From the NCBI RefSeq assembly GCF_003955685.1, contig NZ_RXHJ01000003.1, positions 62,001-126,000 of the forward strand: DNA of 64,000 bases, given 5' to 3'. Position 1 is the stretch's first letter. The number at the start of each line of letters is the position of its first letter. Below, in pieces: positions 50,300-60,483 of the stretch. The notes below the pieces were generated by a model. That model worked only from the letters and a program-made list of their open reading frames with translations, did no database searches and was not told the DNA's origin. Both the position numbers and the translations under genes were made by a program. Source of the stretch: Corynebacterium hylobatis (GTDB taxonomy: Bacteria > Actinomycetota > Actinomycetes > Mycobacteriales > Mycobacteriaceae).

Positions 50300-52324
50300 A
50301 TGTCCACCGCCATCATCACCGCGCCGACCACCCAGCCCCCAGCCCCCGTCACGTGGCGCCCCACCCAGGAGCAGCTTGACAACTGCCGCATGGGCCACTT
50401 CGCCCGGTGGTCAGAGCAGCGCTTCAACCGCCAGCTCCCGGACTTCCGTGCCCTGTGGGACTGGTCGGTCACGGAGACCGCGGAATTCTGGCGGGCCATC
50501 CCGGAGTTCTTCGACGTCCTCGGCGACGGCCTCGACACCAGTCCGGTGATCACGGACGACACGATGCCCTCCGCCACCTGGTACCCGGGGGCACAGCTCA
50601 ACTTCGCGGAGAACGTCCTGCGCCACGCCGCTGACCCGGCTCTGCGCGATGTGGCCGCCATCCTGCGGGTCGAGGAGGACGGCAGCCGCACGGAGATCAC
50701 CTGGGCACAGCTGGAGTCACAGGTCTCCGCTCTGGCCCAGACTCTGCGGGAACTCGGCGTCGGCCGCGGCGACCGGGTGGCCGCGGTCCTGCCCAACATC
50801 CCGGAGGCGGTGATCGGCCTGTTGGCCGCAGCCTCCATCGGCGCGGTGTGGACCATCAACTCCCCTGACCTGTCGGCCGAGGCGAGCGTGCGCCGGGTCC
50901 GGCAGCTGGAGCCGAAGGTGCTCTTCGCCTGCGACGGCTACGTCTTCGGTGGGAAGGAAATCGAGCGGGGCAGCCACACCGTCGAGATCGAGGAGAACCT
51001 CCCTTCCCTCACCGCCACCGTCCTCGTGCGCACCCTGGATCCGCAGGCACCCGCCGGAGAAGGACGCGGGGGGCGTGCGCGCGTGGCCTTTGACACGGCC
51101 GTCGATAAGCAGGTGCCGGCCACCTACGACCGGGTGCCCTTCGCGGCCCCGCTGTGGATCCTGTTCTCCTCCGGCACCACCGGCGACCCCAAGGGCATCA
51201 TCCACGGCCATGGCGGCATGGTCCTCGACGGACTCAAGGGCATCGCGCTCCACCAGGACATGGGTCCGGGTGACGTCTACTACGTCGCGGCGAACACCTC
51301 CTGGATGGTGTGGAACACGCTCAGCCAGAACCTGCTGGCGGGCGCGAGCATCGTCACCTACGCGGGTTCGCCGAAGGTGACGGGCAAGGACCACCACTTC
51401 CAGATCCTCTCCGACCTGAAGGTCACCCAGTTCGCCACCGGCGCGGCTTACCTGTCCATGGTGGAGAAGTCGGGGCTGGACCCCCGCCACGGCCGCGACC
51501 TGTCCGCCCTGCGGGCGATCCTGTCCACCGGCTCCCCGCTGCCGCCGAGCACCTGGCTGTGGGTGCACGAGGCCGTCAAGGAGGATCTCCACCTCGGCTC
51601 CGACTCCGGCGGCACCGACATCTGCGGCGGCTTCCTCGGCTCCAACCCCATGGAACCGGTGCACCTGGGCTACCTGCAGGGCCCACTGCTCGGCGTGGCT
51701 GCCGAGGCCCACGACGACAACGGTCAGCCGCTGATCAACGAGGTCGGCGAGATGGCCGTGACCCGCCCCCTGCCCTCCATGCCGTTGTTCCTCTGGGGCG
51801 ACGAGACCGGTGAGCGCTACCACTCCTCCTATTTCACCGCCGCCCCCGGCGTGTGGATGCACGGTGACTGGATCACCCGCACCCCGGAAGGCCGCTACAT
51901 GGTCCACGGCCGCGCCGACGCCACCCTGAACCGCCAGGGCGTGCGCATCGGCCCCTCTGACATCTACGACGCCCTGCAGGACATCCCCCAGCTGGAGGAC
52001 TGCCTGGTCCTCGGCCTCGAGCAGGAGGGCGGCGGCTACTGGATGCCGCTGTTCGTCGTCCTCGCCGAGGGTGCCGTGCTTGACGACGCCCTGCGCGACC
52101 ACATCTGCGCGACCCTGCGCAGCCGTGCCAGCGCCCGCCACGTCCCCGACGAGATCATCGAGGCCCCGGCCATCCCGGTGACCCATACGATGAAGCGCCT
52201 GGAGGTCCCGCTCAAGCGGATGTTCAGCACCCGCCCCGGTGGAAAGCCCGTCAACCGGGACTCGGTGCGCAACCCCGAGGCCCTGGACTGGTTCCGGGAT
52301 TTCGCGGCCGCCCGCAGGTCCTGA
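50300..52324 (+). CDS. Acetoacetate-CoA ligase (acetoacetyl-CoA synthetase)
   Basis: A 674-residue ANL-superfamily enzyme. The N-terminal ACAS-type segment FNRQLPDFRALWDWSV...FWRAIPEFFDV and WYPGAQLNFAEN are typical of acetoacetyl-CoA synthetase. The P-loop LFSSGTTGDPKGIIHGHGG and the adenylation motif WMHGDWITRTPEGRYMVHGR follow. It activates acetoacetate or a related 3-keto acid with ATP and CoA. It shares the transcript direction with the MFS gene (59-base gap, GGAGGAGAAACC site). A broader acyl-CoA synthetase role is possible. Confidence 0.88.
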   Translation: MSTAIITAPTTQPPAPVTWRPTQEQLDNCRMGHFARWSEQRFNRQLPDFRALWDWSVTETAEFWRAIPEFFDVLGDGLDTSPVITDDTMPSATWYPGAQLNFAENVLRHAADPALRDVAAILRVEEDGSRTEITWAQLESQVSALAQTLRELGVGRGDRVAAVLPNIPEAVIGLLAAASIGAVWTINSPDLSAEASVRRVRQLEPKVLFACDGYVFGGKEIERGSHTVEIEENLPSLTATVLVRTLDPQAPAGEGRGGRARVAFDTAVDKQVPATYDRVPFAAPLWILFSSGTTGDPKGIIHGHGGMVLDGLKGIALHQDMGPGDVYYVAANTSWMVWNTLSQNLLAGASIVTYAGSPKVTGKDHHFQILSDLKVTQFATGAAYLSMVEKSGLDPRHGRDLSALRAILSTGSPLPPSTWLWVHEAVKEDLHLGSDSGGTDICGGFLGSNPMEPVHLGYLQGPLLGVAAEAHDDNGQPLINEVGEMAVTRPLPSMPLFLWGDETGERYHSSYFTAAPGVWMHGDWITRTPEGRYMVHGRADATLNRQGVRIGPSDIYDALQDIPQLEDCLVLGLEQEGGGYWMPLFVVLAEGAVLDDALRDHICATLRSRASARHVPDEIIEAPAIPVTHTMKRLEVPLKRMFSTRPGGKPVNRDSVRNPEALDWFRDFAAARRS

Positions 52325-52344
52325 CCTACCTGACCGACCAGGCA

Positions 52345-52382
52345 ACCGGCCTCCCGGATCCATGCGGATCCGGGAGGCCGGT
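52345..52382. terminator. Bidirectional terminator between the CoA ligase and DUF4383 genes
   Basis: A perfect 17-bp stem (52345-52361 with 52366-52382) with a 4-base loop ATGC lies between convergent genes. The T content after it is low, but stem stability is very high. Confidence 0.8.
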
Positions 52383-52401
52383 GTCGTTGTCGGGGCAGGG
52401 T

Positions 52402-52860
52402 TCAGACCCTCACCTCCCCATCCACCGTAGGGCGGGGCAGGAAGGACAGGGCCACCATCGTTAAGCCCAGCCCCAGGTGCAGCCAGTTGTTGGCGTCACT
52501 GAGCGGGACGAAGTTGGCGGCCGAGTCGTAGTCGATGAACACGCCGTAGAGGGCAAGGAGGAGATAAACCACGCCACCCCACAGCAGGTACTGGCGGGCG
52601 GAGCCCGGCGTGCGGGCCAGGGCGACGCCGGCGACACCGTAGAGCAGGTGGACGACGTTGTGCAGGATGGAGACGTGGAAGATACCCAGCAGCATCGCAT
52701 GGCCCTCGTGGCCCGCGAGCTGCAGATCCCCCACGTTCTGGGTCAGGCCGGGGATGAACCCCGCGACACCGACGAGGAGGAATACCGCTCCGTAGAGCAG
52801 TGCGACGATCTGGACTGGTGTGCGCCCGGTGCGTGTGGTGGACCGGTCTGTGGTTGTCAT
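52402..52860 (-). CDS. DUF4383 four-TM membrane protein
   Basis: A 152-residue protein with four TM helices: ALLYGAVFLLVGVAGFIPG, a second helix ending in SILHNVVHLLYGVAGVAL with two conserved His, YLLWGGVVYLLLALYGV, and WLHLGLGLTMVALSFLP. The pattern HNVVHLLYG and NNWLHLGLG is typical of DUF4383. Function unknown. Confidence 0.9.
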   Translation of the reverse strand: MTTTDRSTTRTGRTPVQIVALLYGAVFLLVGVAGFIPGLTQNVGDLQLAGHEGHAMLLGIFHVSILHNVVHLLYGVAGVALARTPGSARQYLLWGGVVYLLLALYGVFIDYDSAANFVPLSDANNWLHLGLGLTMVALSFLPRPTVDGEVRV

Positions 52861-53007
52861 TGCGGCACCTTTCTTCTCGGCCGTCCGCGGAGTCGAACTC
52901 TCTCGCGCGCCTCCAGCGTCACTACCGCGGTACCTTCAGGCTAACAACACATCAGGTGTCACAACAGCCACTCAGGTCCCATAAGCATCACAGGAACGAT
53001 GCAATTT

Positions 53008-53034
53008 GCCCCGAATCCGCAGGGGATCCGGGGC
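53008..53034 (-). terminator. Terminator of pta-ackA
   Basis: An 11-bp stem (53008-53018 with 53024-53034, one G-U pair on the minus RNA) with a 5-base loop, 22 bases after the ackA stop, followed on the minus strand by AAATTGC. Confidence 0.65.
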
Positions 53035-53056
53035 ATTCCGGGTCACGCCGGGACAA

Positions 53057-54262
53057 CTAGACCTGGGCGACAGCGAGGGCCGTGGCCTTCTGCGCGATGG
53101 CCAACTCCTCATTGGTGGGCACGACGAAGACCTTGACCGCGGAATCCTCCGTGGAGATCTCCCGCGGACCGTCGTTGGGCAGGTCGTTGCGCTCCGGGTC
53201 GATCCGGATGCCGTACATCTCCAGACCGGCCAGGGCGTCCTCGCGGACGAACTTGGCGTTCTCGCCGACACCAGCGGTGAAGGTGATCGCGTCAACGCGG
53301 CCGAGGGCGATCATGTAGGAGCCGATGTAGCGGCGCAGCTGGTGGATGTAGATGTTGTAGGCGGACCAGGCGTCGGTGTCACCGTTCTCGATCATCTGGC
53401 GCAGCTCGCGGAAGTCGTTGACTCCCGACAGCCCCTTGATGCCGGACTTCTTGTTCAGCAGGGTGTCGATCTCGTCGATGCTGAGACCGGCGGTGCGGTA
53501 CAGGTGGAAGATGATGCCCGGGTCGATATCACCGCAGCGGGTACCCATGACCAGACCAGCCAGCGGGGTCATGCCCATGGAGGTGTCGATGGCGTGGCCA
53601 CCCTTGACTGCGGAGACGGAGGCACCGTTGCCCAGGTGCAGCACGATCTGGTTGACGTCGGAGGGATCCTTGCCCAGCAGCGAGGGCACCTGCTGTGAGA
53701 TGAACTCGTGGGAGGTGCCGTGGAAGCCGTAACGGCGCACGCCGTTCTCGCCGGCGACCGCCGCGTTGATGGCGTAGAGAGCGGCTGCGGGCGGCAGGTC
53801 CGCGAAGAAGCCGGTGTCGAAGACAGCGACGTGCGGGATGTTCGGCAGGATATCGCGGGCGACCTCGATGCCGTCGACGTTGGCCGGGTTATGCAGCGGC
53901 GCCAGCGGAATGAGGTCACGGATCATCTCCACGACCTGGTCGTTGATGATCTCCGGCTGGGAGAAGACCTTGCCTCCGTGGACGACGCGGTGGCCGACGG
54001 CGGTGAGATCAAGGTCCCTCGGGCCGACGCCGTGCTCGGACATGATCTCGAAGGACTTCTGCAGACCGGCGGAGTGATCCGGGATGGGCTGCTCAACGGT
54101 GATCTTCTCCCCGCGGATCTTGATCACAATTTTGCCTGAGGACTCACCGATCTGCTCAACGAGGCCGGAGACGAGGGGCTCATCGGAGGCGTCGGCGGCG
54201 GGATCAAGGACCTGGAACTTGATGGATGATGACCCGGAGTTCAGGACGAGTGCGTAGGACAT
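53057..54262 (-). CDS. ackA: Acetate kinase
   Basis: A 401-residue ASKHA-fold kinase converting acetyl phosphate and ADP to acetate and ATP, or the reverse for acetate use. Family segments are [53 protein letters not shown] and [11 protein letters not shown] 54262 follows the pta stop directly, so the genes are co-transcribed. Confidence 0.97.
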   Translation of the reverse strand: MSYALVLNSGSSSIKFQVLDPAADASDEPLVSGLVEQIGESSGKIVIKIRGEKITVEQPIPDHSAGLQKSFEIMSEHGVGPRDLDLTAVGHRVVHGGKVFSQPEIINDQVVEMIRDLIPLAPLHNPANVDGIEVARDILPNIPHVAVFDTGFFADLPPAAALYAINAAVAGENGVRRYGFHGTSHEFISQQVPSLLGKDPSDVNQIVLHLGNGASVSAVKGGHAIDTSMGMTPLAGLVMGTRCGDIDPGIIFHLYRTAGLSIDEIDTLLNKKSGIKGLSGVNDFRELRQMIENGDTDAWSAYNIYIHQLRRYIGSYMIALGRVDAITFTAGVGENAKFVREDALAGLEMYGIRIDPERNDLPNDGPREISTEDSAVKVFVVPTNEELAIAQKATALAVAQV

Positions 54263-55636
54263 TTATTCTCCTCCGGCCTGGATGGCGGTGATAGCTACGG
54301 TGTTGACGATGTCGGGGACGGTGGCGCCGCGGGACAGGTCGTTGACGGGCTTGTTCAGGCCCTGCAGGATCGGGCCGATGGCCAGGGCGCCACCGGTACG
54401 CTGGGCGGTCTTGTAGCCGATGTTGCCGGCCTCGAGGTCAGGGAACACGAAGACGTTGGCGTGGCCGGCGACATCGGAGTCGGGCATCTTCTTCCGGGCA
54501 ACTCCCGGATCCACGGCGGCGTCGAACTGCAGCGGGCCGTCGACCTTGAGTTCAGGGTCGATGCGCTTGGCGGCGTGGAGGGCCTCAATGGCGCGGTCGA
54601 CGTCGGGACCGGAGCCGGAGGCGCCGGTGGAGTAGGAGAGCATGGCCACCCGCGGGTCGATGCCGAACTGGGCGGCGGTCTTGGCGGAGACCACGGCGAT
54701 CTCACCGAGCTGTTCCGCGGTCGGGTTCGGGTTGACCGCACAGTCGCCGAAGGCCCACACGTGGCCCCGGAAGACCATGAGGAAGATCGAGGAGACCACG
54801 GAGGCATCCGGGGTGGTCCTGATGATCTGGAAGGAGGGCTTGATGGTGTGGGCGGTGGTGTTGGCCGCGCCGGAGACCATGCCGTCGGCCAGGCCGCGGT
54901 GCACCATCATCGTCCCGAAGTAGGAGATGTCCCGCATCGTCTCGCAGGCCTGCTCGAAGGTCACGCCCTTGGCCTTGCGCAGCTCGACGAATTCCGCCGC
55001 GAACTCCTCCAGCAGCGGGGAGGTGAGGTGGTTGATGATGTGCGCGTCGGACAGGTCAATGCCGAGCTCCTCGGCGCGGTTCCCGATCTCCGCCGGGTCA
55101 CCCAGGATGGTCAGGTCGACGACCTCCTGTTCAAGCAGCTCACCGGCGGCGAGCAGGATGCGGTCGTCCTCACCCTCGGGCAGCACGATGTGCGACTTCG
55201 ACTTCCGCGCCCGCTGCAGCAGCCAGGTCTCGAAGACCGGCGGGGACATGACGGGGTGGACCTCGACCTTGAGTGCCTCCCGGAGCTTGAGCACATCGCG
55301 CAGCCCATCCTCGGTGACAGCGGTCGCAATGACGGCCTGGAGCTCCTTCGCGTGGCGCTCAGCCAGCTGCACATGACGCCCCCTGGCGTCGGTGAGCAGG
55401 ATGATCGGCAGACCTATGGCGGCGGCGACCTCGGAATCGAAGTGCAGGTTGCCCGTACCGACGACCAGTACCGGCTCCTCGTTGACGAGGCTGGCGGCGT
55501 AGATGGGGCCGATCTTCAGCTCGTAGTCGTCCAGACGGCGCACACTGAGGCCGAGGGAAGCAGCGAGGCCGTCAACGTCGACACCGTCGAAATTCCGGTT
55601 GACGACGCTGAGCAGTGCTGATCGAGGGTCAGACAT
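54263..55636 (-). CDS. pta: Phosphate acetyltransferase
   Basis: A 457-residue enzyme of acetyl-CoA/acetyl-phosphate exchange. An N-terminal DRTGG-like regulatory domain (residues 1 to about 120) precedes the catalytic PTA domain (SHIVLPEGEDDRILLA; GLADGMVSGAANTTAHTIKP; SGSGPDVDRAIEAL; GHANVFVFPDLEAGNIGYK). The start ATG 55636 has AGAAAGG upstream; the frame open to 55861 runs through the promoter region. It forms an operon with ackA, as in C. glutamicum. Confidence 0.97.
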   Translation of the reverse strand: MSDPRSALLSVVNRNFDGVDVDGLAASLGLSVRRLDDYELKIGPIYAASLVNEEPVLVVGTGNLHFDSEVAAAIGLPIILLTDARGRHVQLAERHAKELQAVIATAVTEDGLRDVLKLREALKVEVHPVMSPPVFETWLLQRARKSKSHIVLPEGEDDRILLAAGELLEQEVVDLTILGDPAEIGNRAEELGIDLSDAHIINHLTSPLLEEFAAEFVELRKAKGVTFEQACETMRDISYFGTMMVHRGLADGMVSGAANTTAHTIKPSFQIIRTTPDASVVSSIFLMVFRGHVWAFGDCAVNPNPTAEQLGEIAVVSAKTAAQFGIDPRVAMLSYSTGASGSGPDVDRAIEALHAAKRIDPELKVDGPLQFDAAVDPGVARKKMPDSDVAGHANVFVFPDLEAGNIGYKTAQRTGGALAIGPILQGLNKPVNDLSRGATVPDIVNTVAITAIQAGGE

Positions 55637-56116
55637 GCATAACCTTTCTGTCGCTGAGCGGGGTGTCCGGTAGTGCACAACACGCCGCCCTGTGGGATCG
55701 GTCGCCATTCTATAACGAATGTCAGCTCCGCCACACCTGTAAAGCCAGGAATTTTCAGAATTAACACGACATAACCAGACACTCCACAACCTGACACCCG
55801 GCCAGGAAGCACCTGAACCGCCTCGACAGAACGGGGATAAACAAGAATAACACCAGGTCAAAGGTGCAGGAAGGGGACCCTTTCTCCAAGCGGCGCTCAG
55901 TGTGGGAATCCTGTCTGCACCTGGCGGTCAGGGGCCCGAAAATGCCACCGGTGAACCTCAACAAGGCTGCGAATTTCCGCGAATCCCCCTGATCGGCATC
56001 GCCCCGGACCACCCCGATGGTCACCCCCGCCCCAGAATTCATGGCCTCCGGGGCAGGCCAGTAGTATGGAACGGAGAAACACCCTGTTCCCGAACGTCAA
56101 AGGATGTCACACCATC
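55637..56116. promoter_or_regulatory. 480-bp divergent control region of pta-ackA and fprA
   Basis: No gene is supported. On the minus strand TATAGA (55709-55714, followed by AT) is a good -10 candidate for pta, about 70 bases before its start. On the plus strand TAGTAT (56062-56067) is a -10 candidate for fprA. The C. glutamicum pta-ackA promoter is controlled by RamA, RamB and GlxR; I could not assign their sites with confidence here. Confidence 0.5.
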
Positions 56117-57484
56117 ATGTCCCGACCCCTGCGCGTCGCTGTCGTCGGAGCTGGCCCGGCCGGTATCTATGCCTCGGATCTGCTCGTGAAGTCCGGGGAG
56201 GACGTGACCATCGACCTCTTCGAGCGCATGCCCGCTCCCTTCGGACTCATCCGCTATGGCGTCGCCCCCGACCACCCGCGCATCAAGGGCATCGTCCGCT
56301 CTCTGCATTCGGTCCTGGAGAAGCCGGAGATCCGTCTGCTCGGCAACATCGAGATCGGCAAGGATCTCACCGTCGAAGAGATGCGCGATTACTACGACGC
56401 CATCATCTTCTCCACCGGTGCCACCGGCGACCGGGAGCTGCGTATCCGGGGATCCGAGCTGGCGGGCTTCCACGGCGCCGGTGAATTCGTCGGTTTCTAC
56501 GACGGCAACCCCGACTTCTCCCGCGACTGGGACCTCAACGCCGAGCGGGTCGGCGTGATCGGTGTGGGCAACGTCGCCCTCGACATCGCCCGCATCCTGG
56601 CCAAGACCGCCGACGAGCTGCTGGTGACCGAGATCCCGGACAACGTCTACGACAATCTGGCCCGCAGCTCAGTCAAGGAGGTCCACGTATTCGGCCGCCG
56701 CGGCCCCGCCCAGGCCAAATTCACCCCACTGGAGCTCAAGGAGCTCGACCACTCCGAGAACATCGAGGTTATCGTCGTCCCGGAGGACATCGACTACGAC
56801 GAGGCCTCCGAGGCCGCTCGCCGCGAGTCCAAGTCCGTGGACCTGGTGTGCCAGACCCTGGAGGGCTACGCCATCCGGGAGCCGAAGGGTGCCCCCAATA
56901 AGCTCTACCTGCACTTCTTCGAGTCTCCGGTGGAGATCCTCGGCGAGGACGGCCGTGTGGTCGGCCTGAAGACCGAACGCACCGAGCTGGACGGCACCGG
57001 CCAGGTCCGGGGCACCGGCAGGTTCACCACCTGGGATCTGCAGTCCGTCTACCGCGCCGTCGGCTACCGCTCCGAGGCCGTTGACGGTGTGCCCTTCGAT
57101 GCCGAGCGGGCCGTCATCCCCAACGACGGCGGTCGGGTCCTCGACCCGGAGACCGGGGAGGCTGTCCGTGGCCTCTACGCCACCGGTTGGATCAAGCGCG
57201 GCCCGGTGGGCCTGATCGGCAACACCAAATCCGATGCGAAGGACACCACCACCATGCTGCTGGAGGACTTCACCTCCGGTCGTCTCTCTGCTCCGGCCCA
57301 TCCTGAGCCCGCGGCCGTCACCGAGCTCCTCGAGGCCCGCGGCATCGCCGTGACCACCTGGGAGGGCTGGCACAACCTCGACGCCGCCGAGCGTTCCCTG
57401 GGCGAGGCTGAGGGACGCGAACGCAAGAAGATCGTCGAATGGGACGAAATGGTGGTCTCCTCGCACCCGGAATACGAAATCTAG
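56117..57484 (+). CDS. fprA: Ferredoxin/adrenodoxin-type NADP+ reductase FprA
   Basis: A 455-residue flavoprotein. The FAD site is VAVVGAGPAGIYASDLL at the N terminus, IRYGVAPDHPRIK follows, the NADPH site is GVIGVGNVALDIARIL (about residue 155), and GWIKRGPVGLIGNTK lies near the C terminus. It transfers electrons between NADPH and ferredoxins. ATG 56117 begins the conserved sequence. The ackA-pta-fprA order is as in C. glutamicum. Confidence 0.96.
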   Translation: MSRPLRVAVVGAGPAGIYASDLLVKSGEDVTIDLFERMPAPFGLIRYGVAPDHPRIKGIVRSLHSVLEKPEIRLLGNIEIGKDLTVEEMRDYYDAIIFSTGATGDRELRIRGSELAGFHGAGEFVGFYDGNPDFSRDWDLNAERVGVIGVGNVALDIARILAKTADELLVTEIPDNVYDNLARSSVKEVHVFGRRGPAQAKFTPLELKELDHSENIEVIVVPEDIDYDEASEAARRESKSVDLVCQTLEGYAIREPKGAPNKLYLHFFESPVEILGEDGRVVGLKTERTELDGTGQVRGTGRFTTWDLQSVYRAVGYRSEAVDGVPFDAERAVIPNDGGRVLDPETGEAVRGLYATGWIKRGPVGLIGNTKSDAKDTTTMLLEDFTSGRLSAPAHPEPAAVTELLEARGIAVTTWEGWHNLDAAERSLGEAEGRERKKIVEWDEMVVSSHPEYEI

Positions 57485-57509
57485 GACTCCTCCCCCCTGC
57501 CCCGTCCCC

Positions 57510-57538
57510 ACCCCGCACGCTCTGCGTGCGGGGTGTTT
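57510..57538 (+). terminator. Intrinsic terminator of fprA
   Basis: An 11-bp perfect stem (57510-57520 with 57524-57534) with a TCT loop, followed by GTTTT, 26 bases after the stop codon. Confidence 0.93.
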
Positions 57539-57662
57539 TGGTGATAGACCTCTTAACGTCAGTACCTTCCTGTTTCCGAGATGAAACTCACAACTCAAAA
57601 CACACTGGTTTTCAATAGCCGAGTGAAGTCTCCGACTCGATTCGGCTGGAATTGGAGCAGAA

Positions 57663-58892
57663 ATGACGATTCACAAGATCGTTTCCCACCTTGACACCAC
57701 CAGAAGTGCCCGTGAAGAGCTGTACAAAGTGTTTCACCGGATGCCTGAGCTCTCCCTTCAGGAGTTCAGGACCGCGGAGAAGATCCGTGAGGAACTCGAG
57801 CGCATCGGCGTCAACGAGGTCAACCAGGTGGGGCGCACCGGCCTGACGGCTGTCCTCCGCAACGGTGACGGCCCCGTGGTGGCCATGCGCGCCGACATCG
57901 ACGGCCTGCCCATGGCGGAACTGTCCGGCAAGGAGTACTCCGCTGAAGGGGTCACCCAGGTCGACGAGAACACCGGCGTGGAGACACCCGTGGCCCACTC
58001 CTGCGGCCACGACGTGCACATCATCTCTCTGCTCGGCGCCCTCGAGGCCCTGAACGCCACCCGCGACAGCTGGTCCGGCACCTTCGTCGGCGTCTTCCAG
58101 CCTGCCGAGGAAACCGCCGCCGGTGCCCGCGACATGGTGGACAACGGCATCGCAACCAAGATGCCCATACCCGACGTCTACCTGGGCCAGCACGTCCTCG
58201 GCGTGATTCCGGGCGGCTCCGTCGGCACCCGTCGGGGCGCGCTCTTCTCCCAGGCCGCCTCGATCAGGATCACCATCTACGGCAAGGGCTCCCACGGCGC
58301 GATGCCGAACCTGGGCGTCGACCCGACCGTCCTCGGTGCGGCGATCATCACCCGCCTGCAGACCATCGTCTCCCGCGAGATCGCCCCCAAGGAGATCGCG
58401 GTGGTCACCGTCGGCTCCTTCCACTCCGGTACAAAGTCCAACATCATCCCGGACTCCGCCACCATGCTGCTGAACACCCGCGCCTACAACGCCGAGGTCA
58501 GCGCCTCCCTGCACGAGGCCATCGAGCGGATCGTCAGGGCGGAGTGCGAAGCCGCCCGCAGCCCGCAGGAGCCGGATTTCGAGTATTTCGACGTCTACCC
58601 GCTGACCCTCAACGACGACGACGTGACCGACACGGTCGCCGCCGCCTTCGACGGTTACTTCGGGGACGACTCCGTGGAAATGGATCTGGTGCCCGCCTCC
58701 GAGGACTTCTCCGTCATCCCGGACGCCCTCGGCGTCCCGTACACCTTCTGGGGGCTCGGTGGCTTCGCAGACCACACCTCCGCCCCCGGCAACCACTCCC
58801 CCTTCTTCGCCCCTGACATCCAGCCCACGCTCGACCGTGGTGCCGAAGCCATCATCGTCGCCGCCTCCCCGTGGCTCATGAAGGAGAACTGA
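57663..58892 (+). CDS. M20D-family amidohydrolase (N-acyl amino acid / hippurate hydrolase type)
   Basis: A 409-residue metal-dependent amidase. Typical segments are HRMPELSLQEFRTAEKI, MRADIDGLPM (Asp), HSCGHDVHI (Cys and His ligands), QPAEETAAGARDM (catalytic Glu pair), and SAPGNHSPFF with the last metal His. It removes an acyl group from N-acyl amino acids or hormone conjugates; the exact substrate is unknown. The ATG has a GGAGCAGAA site. An MFS gene follows 2 bases after its stop, so hydrolase and transporter are probably one unit. Confidence 0.92.
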   Translation: MTIHKIVSHLDTTRSAREELYKVFHRMPELSLQEFRTAEKIREELERIGVNEVNQVGRTGLTAVLRNGDGPVVAMRADIDGLPMAELSGKEYSAEGVTQVDENTGVETPVAHSCGHDVHIISLLGALEALNATRDSWSGTFVGVFQPAEETAAGARDMVDNGIATKMPIPDVYLGQHVLGVIPGGSVGTRRGALFSQAASIRITIYGKGSHGAMPNLGVDPTVLGAAIITRLQTIVSREIAPKEIAVVTVGSFHSGTKSNIIPDSATMLLNTRAYNAEVSASLHEAIERIVRAECEAARSPQEPDFEYFDVYPLTLNDDDVTDTVAAAFDGYFGDDSVEMDLVPASEDFSVIPDALGVPYTFWGLGGFADHTSAPGNHSPFFAPDIQPTLDRGAEAIIVAASPWLMKEN

Positions 58893-58894
58893 GC

Positions 58895-60370
58895 ATGACC
58901 ACCACCTCCACTCCCACCGCCGGGAAGACCACCTTCCAGGGCACCGACTCCGCCCTGCTGGGCATCGTCCTCGCCGTCATCACCTTCTGGCTCTTCGCCC
59001 AGACGACAATGAACATCGGCCCCCTCATGGCCGACGACATCGGCATGCCGATGGAGGTGATGAACATCGCGATCTCCCTGTCCGCGCTGTTCTCCGGCAT
59101 GTTCATCGTCATGTTCGGCGGCTTCGGCGACCGCTTCGGTCTGATGAGGATCGCCCTGCTGGGCAACATCTTCGGCATCGTGGGATCCCTGTTCATCGCC
59201 TTCGCCTTCGGCGACGCCTCCTCCGCCATGGTCCTGCTCGGCCGTATCCTCCAGGGCCTGTCGGCCGGCGCGATCATGCCGTCCACCATGGCGCTGCTCA
59301 AGGTCTACTGGGACGGTCCCGCCCGCCAGCGCGCGGTGTCCATGTGGTCGATCGGCTCCTGGGGTGGCTCTGGCCTGACCGCCCTCTTCGGCGGCTTCAT
59401 GGCCTCCACCGCCCTTGGCTGGCGCTCGATCTTCATCATCAGCGCCATCGTCTCCGTCCTGTCGATCATCCTCATGCGCCAGATCCCGGAGGCTGCCCCG
59501 GGTGCGGGCAAACCGGGCCGCACTGACTGGACCGGCATCATCACCCTGGCGATCGCGCTGGCCGCCCTGCTCATCGTCGTCACCCAGGGTTCCTCGATCG
59601 GGTGGACCCACTGGATCACCTGGGCCCTCCTGGCCGTCTTCCTGGTCTCCTTCGGTGTCTTCGTCAACCAGGAGAAGAACACCGGCGCCCCCTTCGTGGA
59701 CTTCGCCCTGTTCAGGAACAGCGTCTTCACCGGTGCGACGATCTCGAACTTTCTCATCAACGGCACCGCCGGCGCCCTCACCGTCTCCCTGTGGATCCTG
59801 CAGGGCGCGGGCAACATGTCCGCCGCCACCGCGGGTTACCTCACCATCGGCTACGCGATCTTCATCATCGGCTTCATCCGTGTCGGTGAGAAGCTGCTGC
59901 AGAAGTTCGGTCCCCGCAAACCGATGATCTGGGGCACCGTCATCGTGCTGGTCTCCATCGCGCTGCTCATGGCCACCAACACCATGCAGAGCACATACAT
60001 GGCCCTCGCAGCCGTGGCGTACTCGTTGTTCGGTCTGGGACTGGCCTTCTACGCCACCCCCTCCACCGACGCCGCACTGTCCAACCTGCCTGATGACCAG
60101 GTCGGCGCAGGCTCCGGCATCTACAAGATGGCCTCCTCGCTCGGCGCCGCGTTCGGTGTCGCCGCATCCGCGGCCATCTTCACCGCGCTCGAGACCTCCG
60201 GCCTCGACATCGTGGGCACAGCGATCGAATTCTCCGGCCGCCAGGACAACGTGGCCGTCCGTGAGGCCGGCTTCGTCGGCCTGGCGTTCAACGCCCTCAT
60301 GGCGATCGCCGCCCTGATCTCCATCACCTTCTTCATCCCCAAGGGGAAGAAGGCGGAGGCCGAGACGTAG
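58895..60370 (+). CDS. MFS transporter (DHA2-like, 14-TM), paralogue 1
   Basis: A 491-residue protein with about 14 TM helices. FGDRFGLMRIALLG is motif A in the 2-3 loop, and LGRILQGLSAGAIMPSTMAL is the DHA2-type motif in helix 5. Its start is 2 bases after the M20D stop with a GGAG site 9 bases upstream, so it may export or import the hydrolase's substrate or product. It is closely similar to the next protein along its whole length. Confidence 0.9.
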   Translation: MTTTSTPTAGKTTFQGTDSALLGIVLAVITFWLFAQTTMNIGPLMADDIGMPMEVMNIAISLSALFSGMFIVMFGGFGDRFGLMRIALLGNIFGIVGSLFIAFAFGDASSAMVLLGRILQGLSAGAIMPSTMALLKVYWDGPARQRAVSMWSIGSWGGSGLTALFGGFMASTALGWRSIFIISAIVSVLSIILMRQIPEAAPGAGKPGRTDWTGIITLAIALAALLIVVTQGSSIGWTHWITWALLAVFLVSFGVFVNQEKNTGAPFVDFALFRNSVFTGATISNFLINGTAGALTVSLWILQGAGNMSAATAGYLTIGYAIFIIGFIRVGEKLLQKFGPRKPMIWGTVIVLVSIALLMATNTMQSTYMALAAVAYSLFGLGLAFYATPSTDAALSNLPDDQVGAGSGIYKMASSLGAAFGVAASAAIFTALETSGLDIVGTAIEFSGRQDNVAVREAGFVGLAFNALMAIAALISITFFIPKGKKAEAET

Positions 60371-60391
60371 GCGCCACCGCATTCCGGACAG

Positions 60392-60437
60392 GGCCGCTGC
60401 CGAGGGAACCACATCCCCCGCCAGCGGCCGTTGTTCT
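60392..60437 (+). terminator. Hairpin terminator between the two MFS genes
   Basis: GGCCGCTG (60392-60399) pairs with CAGCGGCC (60422-60429), followed by GTTGTTCT. The large 22-base loop can fold further. Confidence 0.6.
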
Positions 60438-60483
60438 CTCCGACCCCCGGTAAGCCTGCTCCGAGAACCTCTAAGGAATGACC

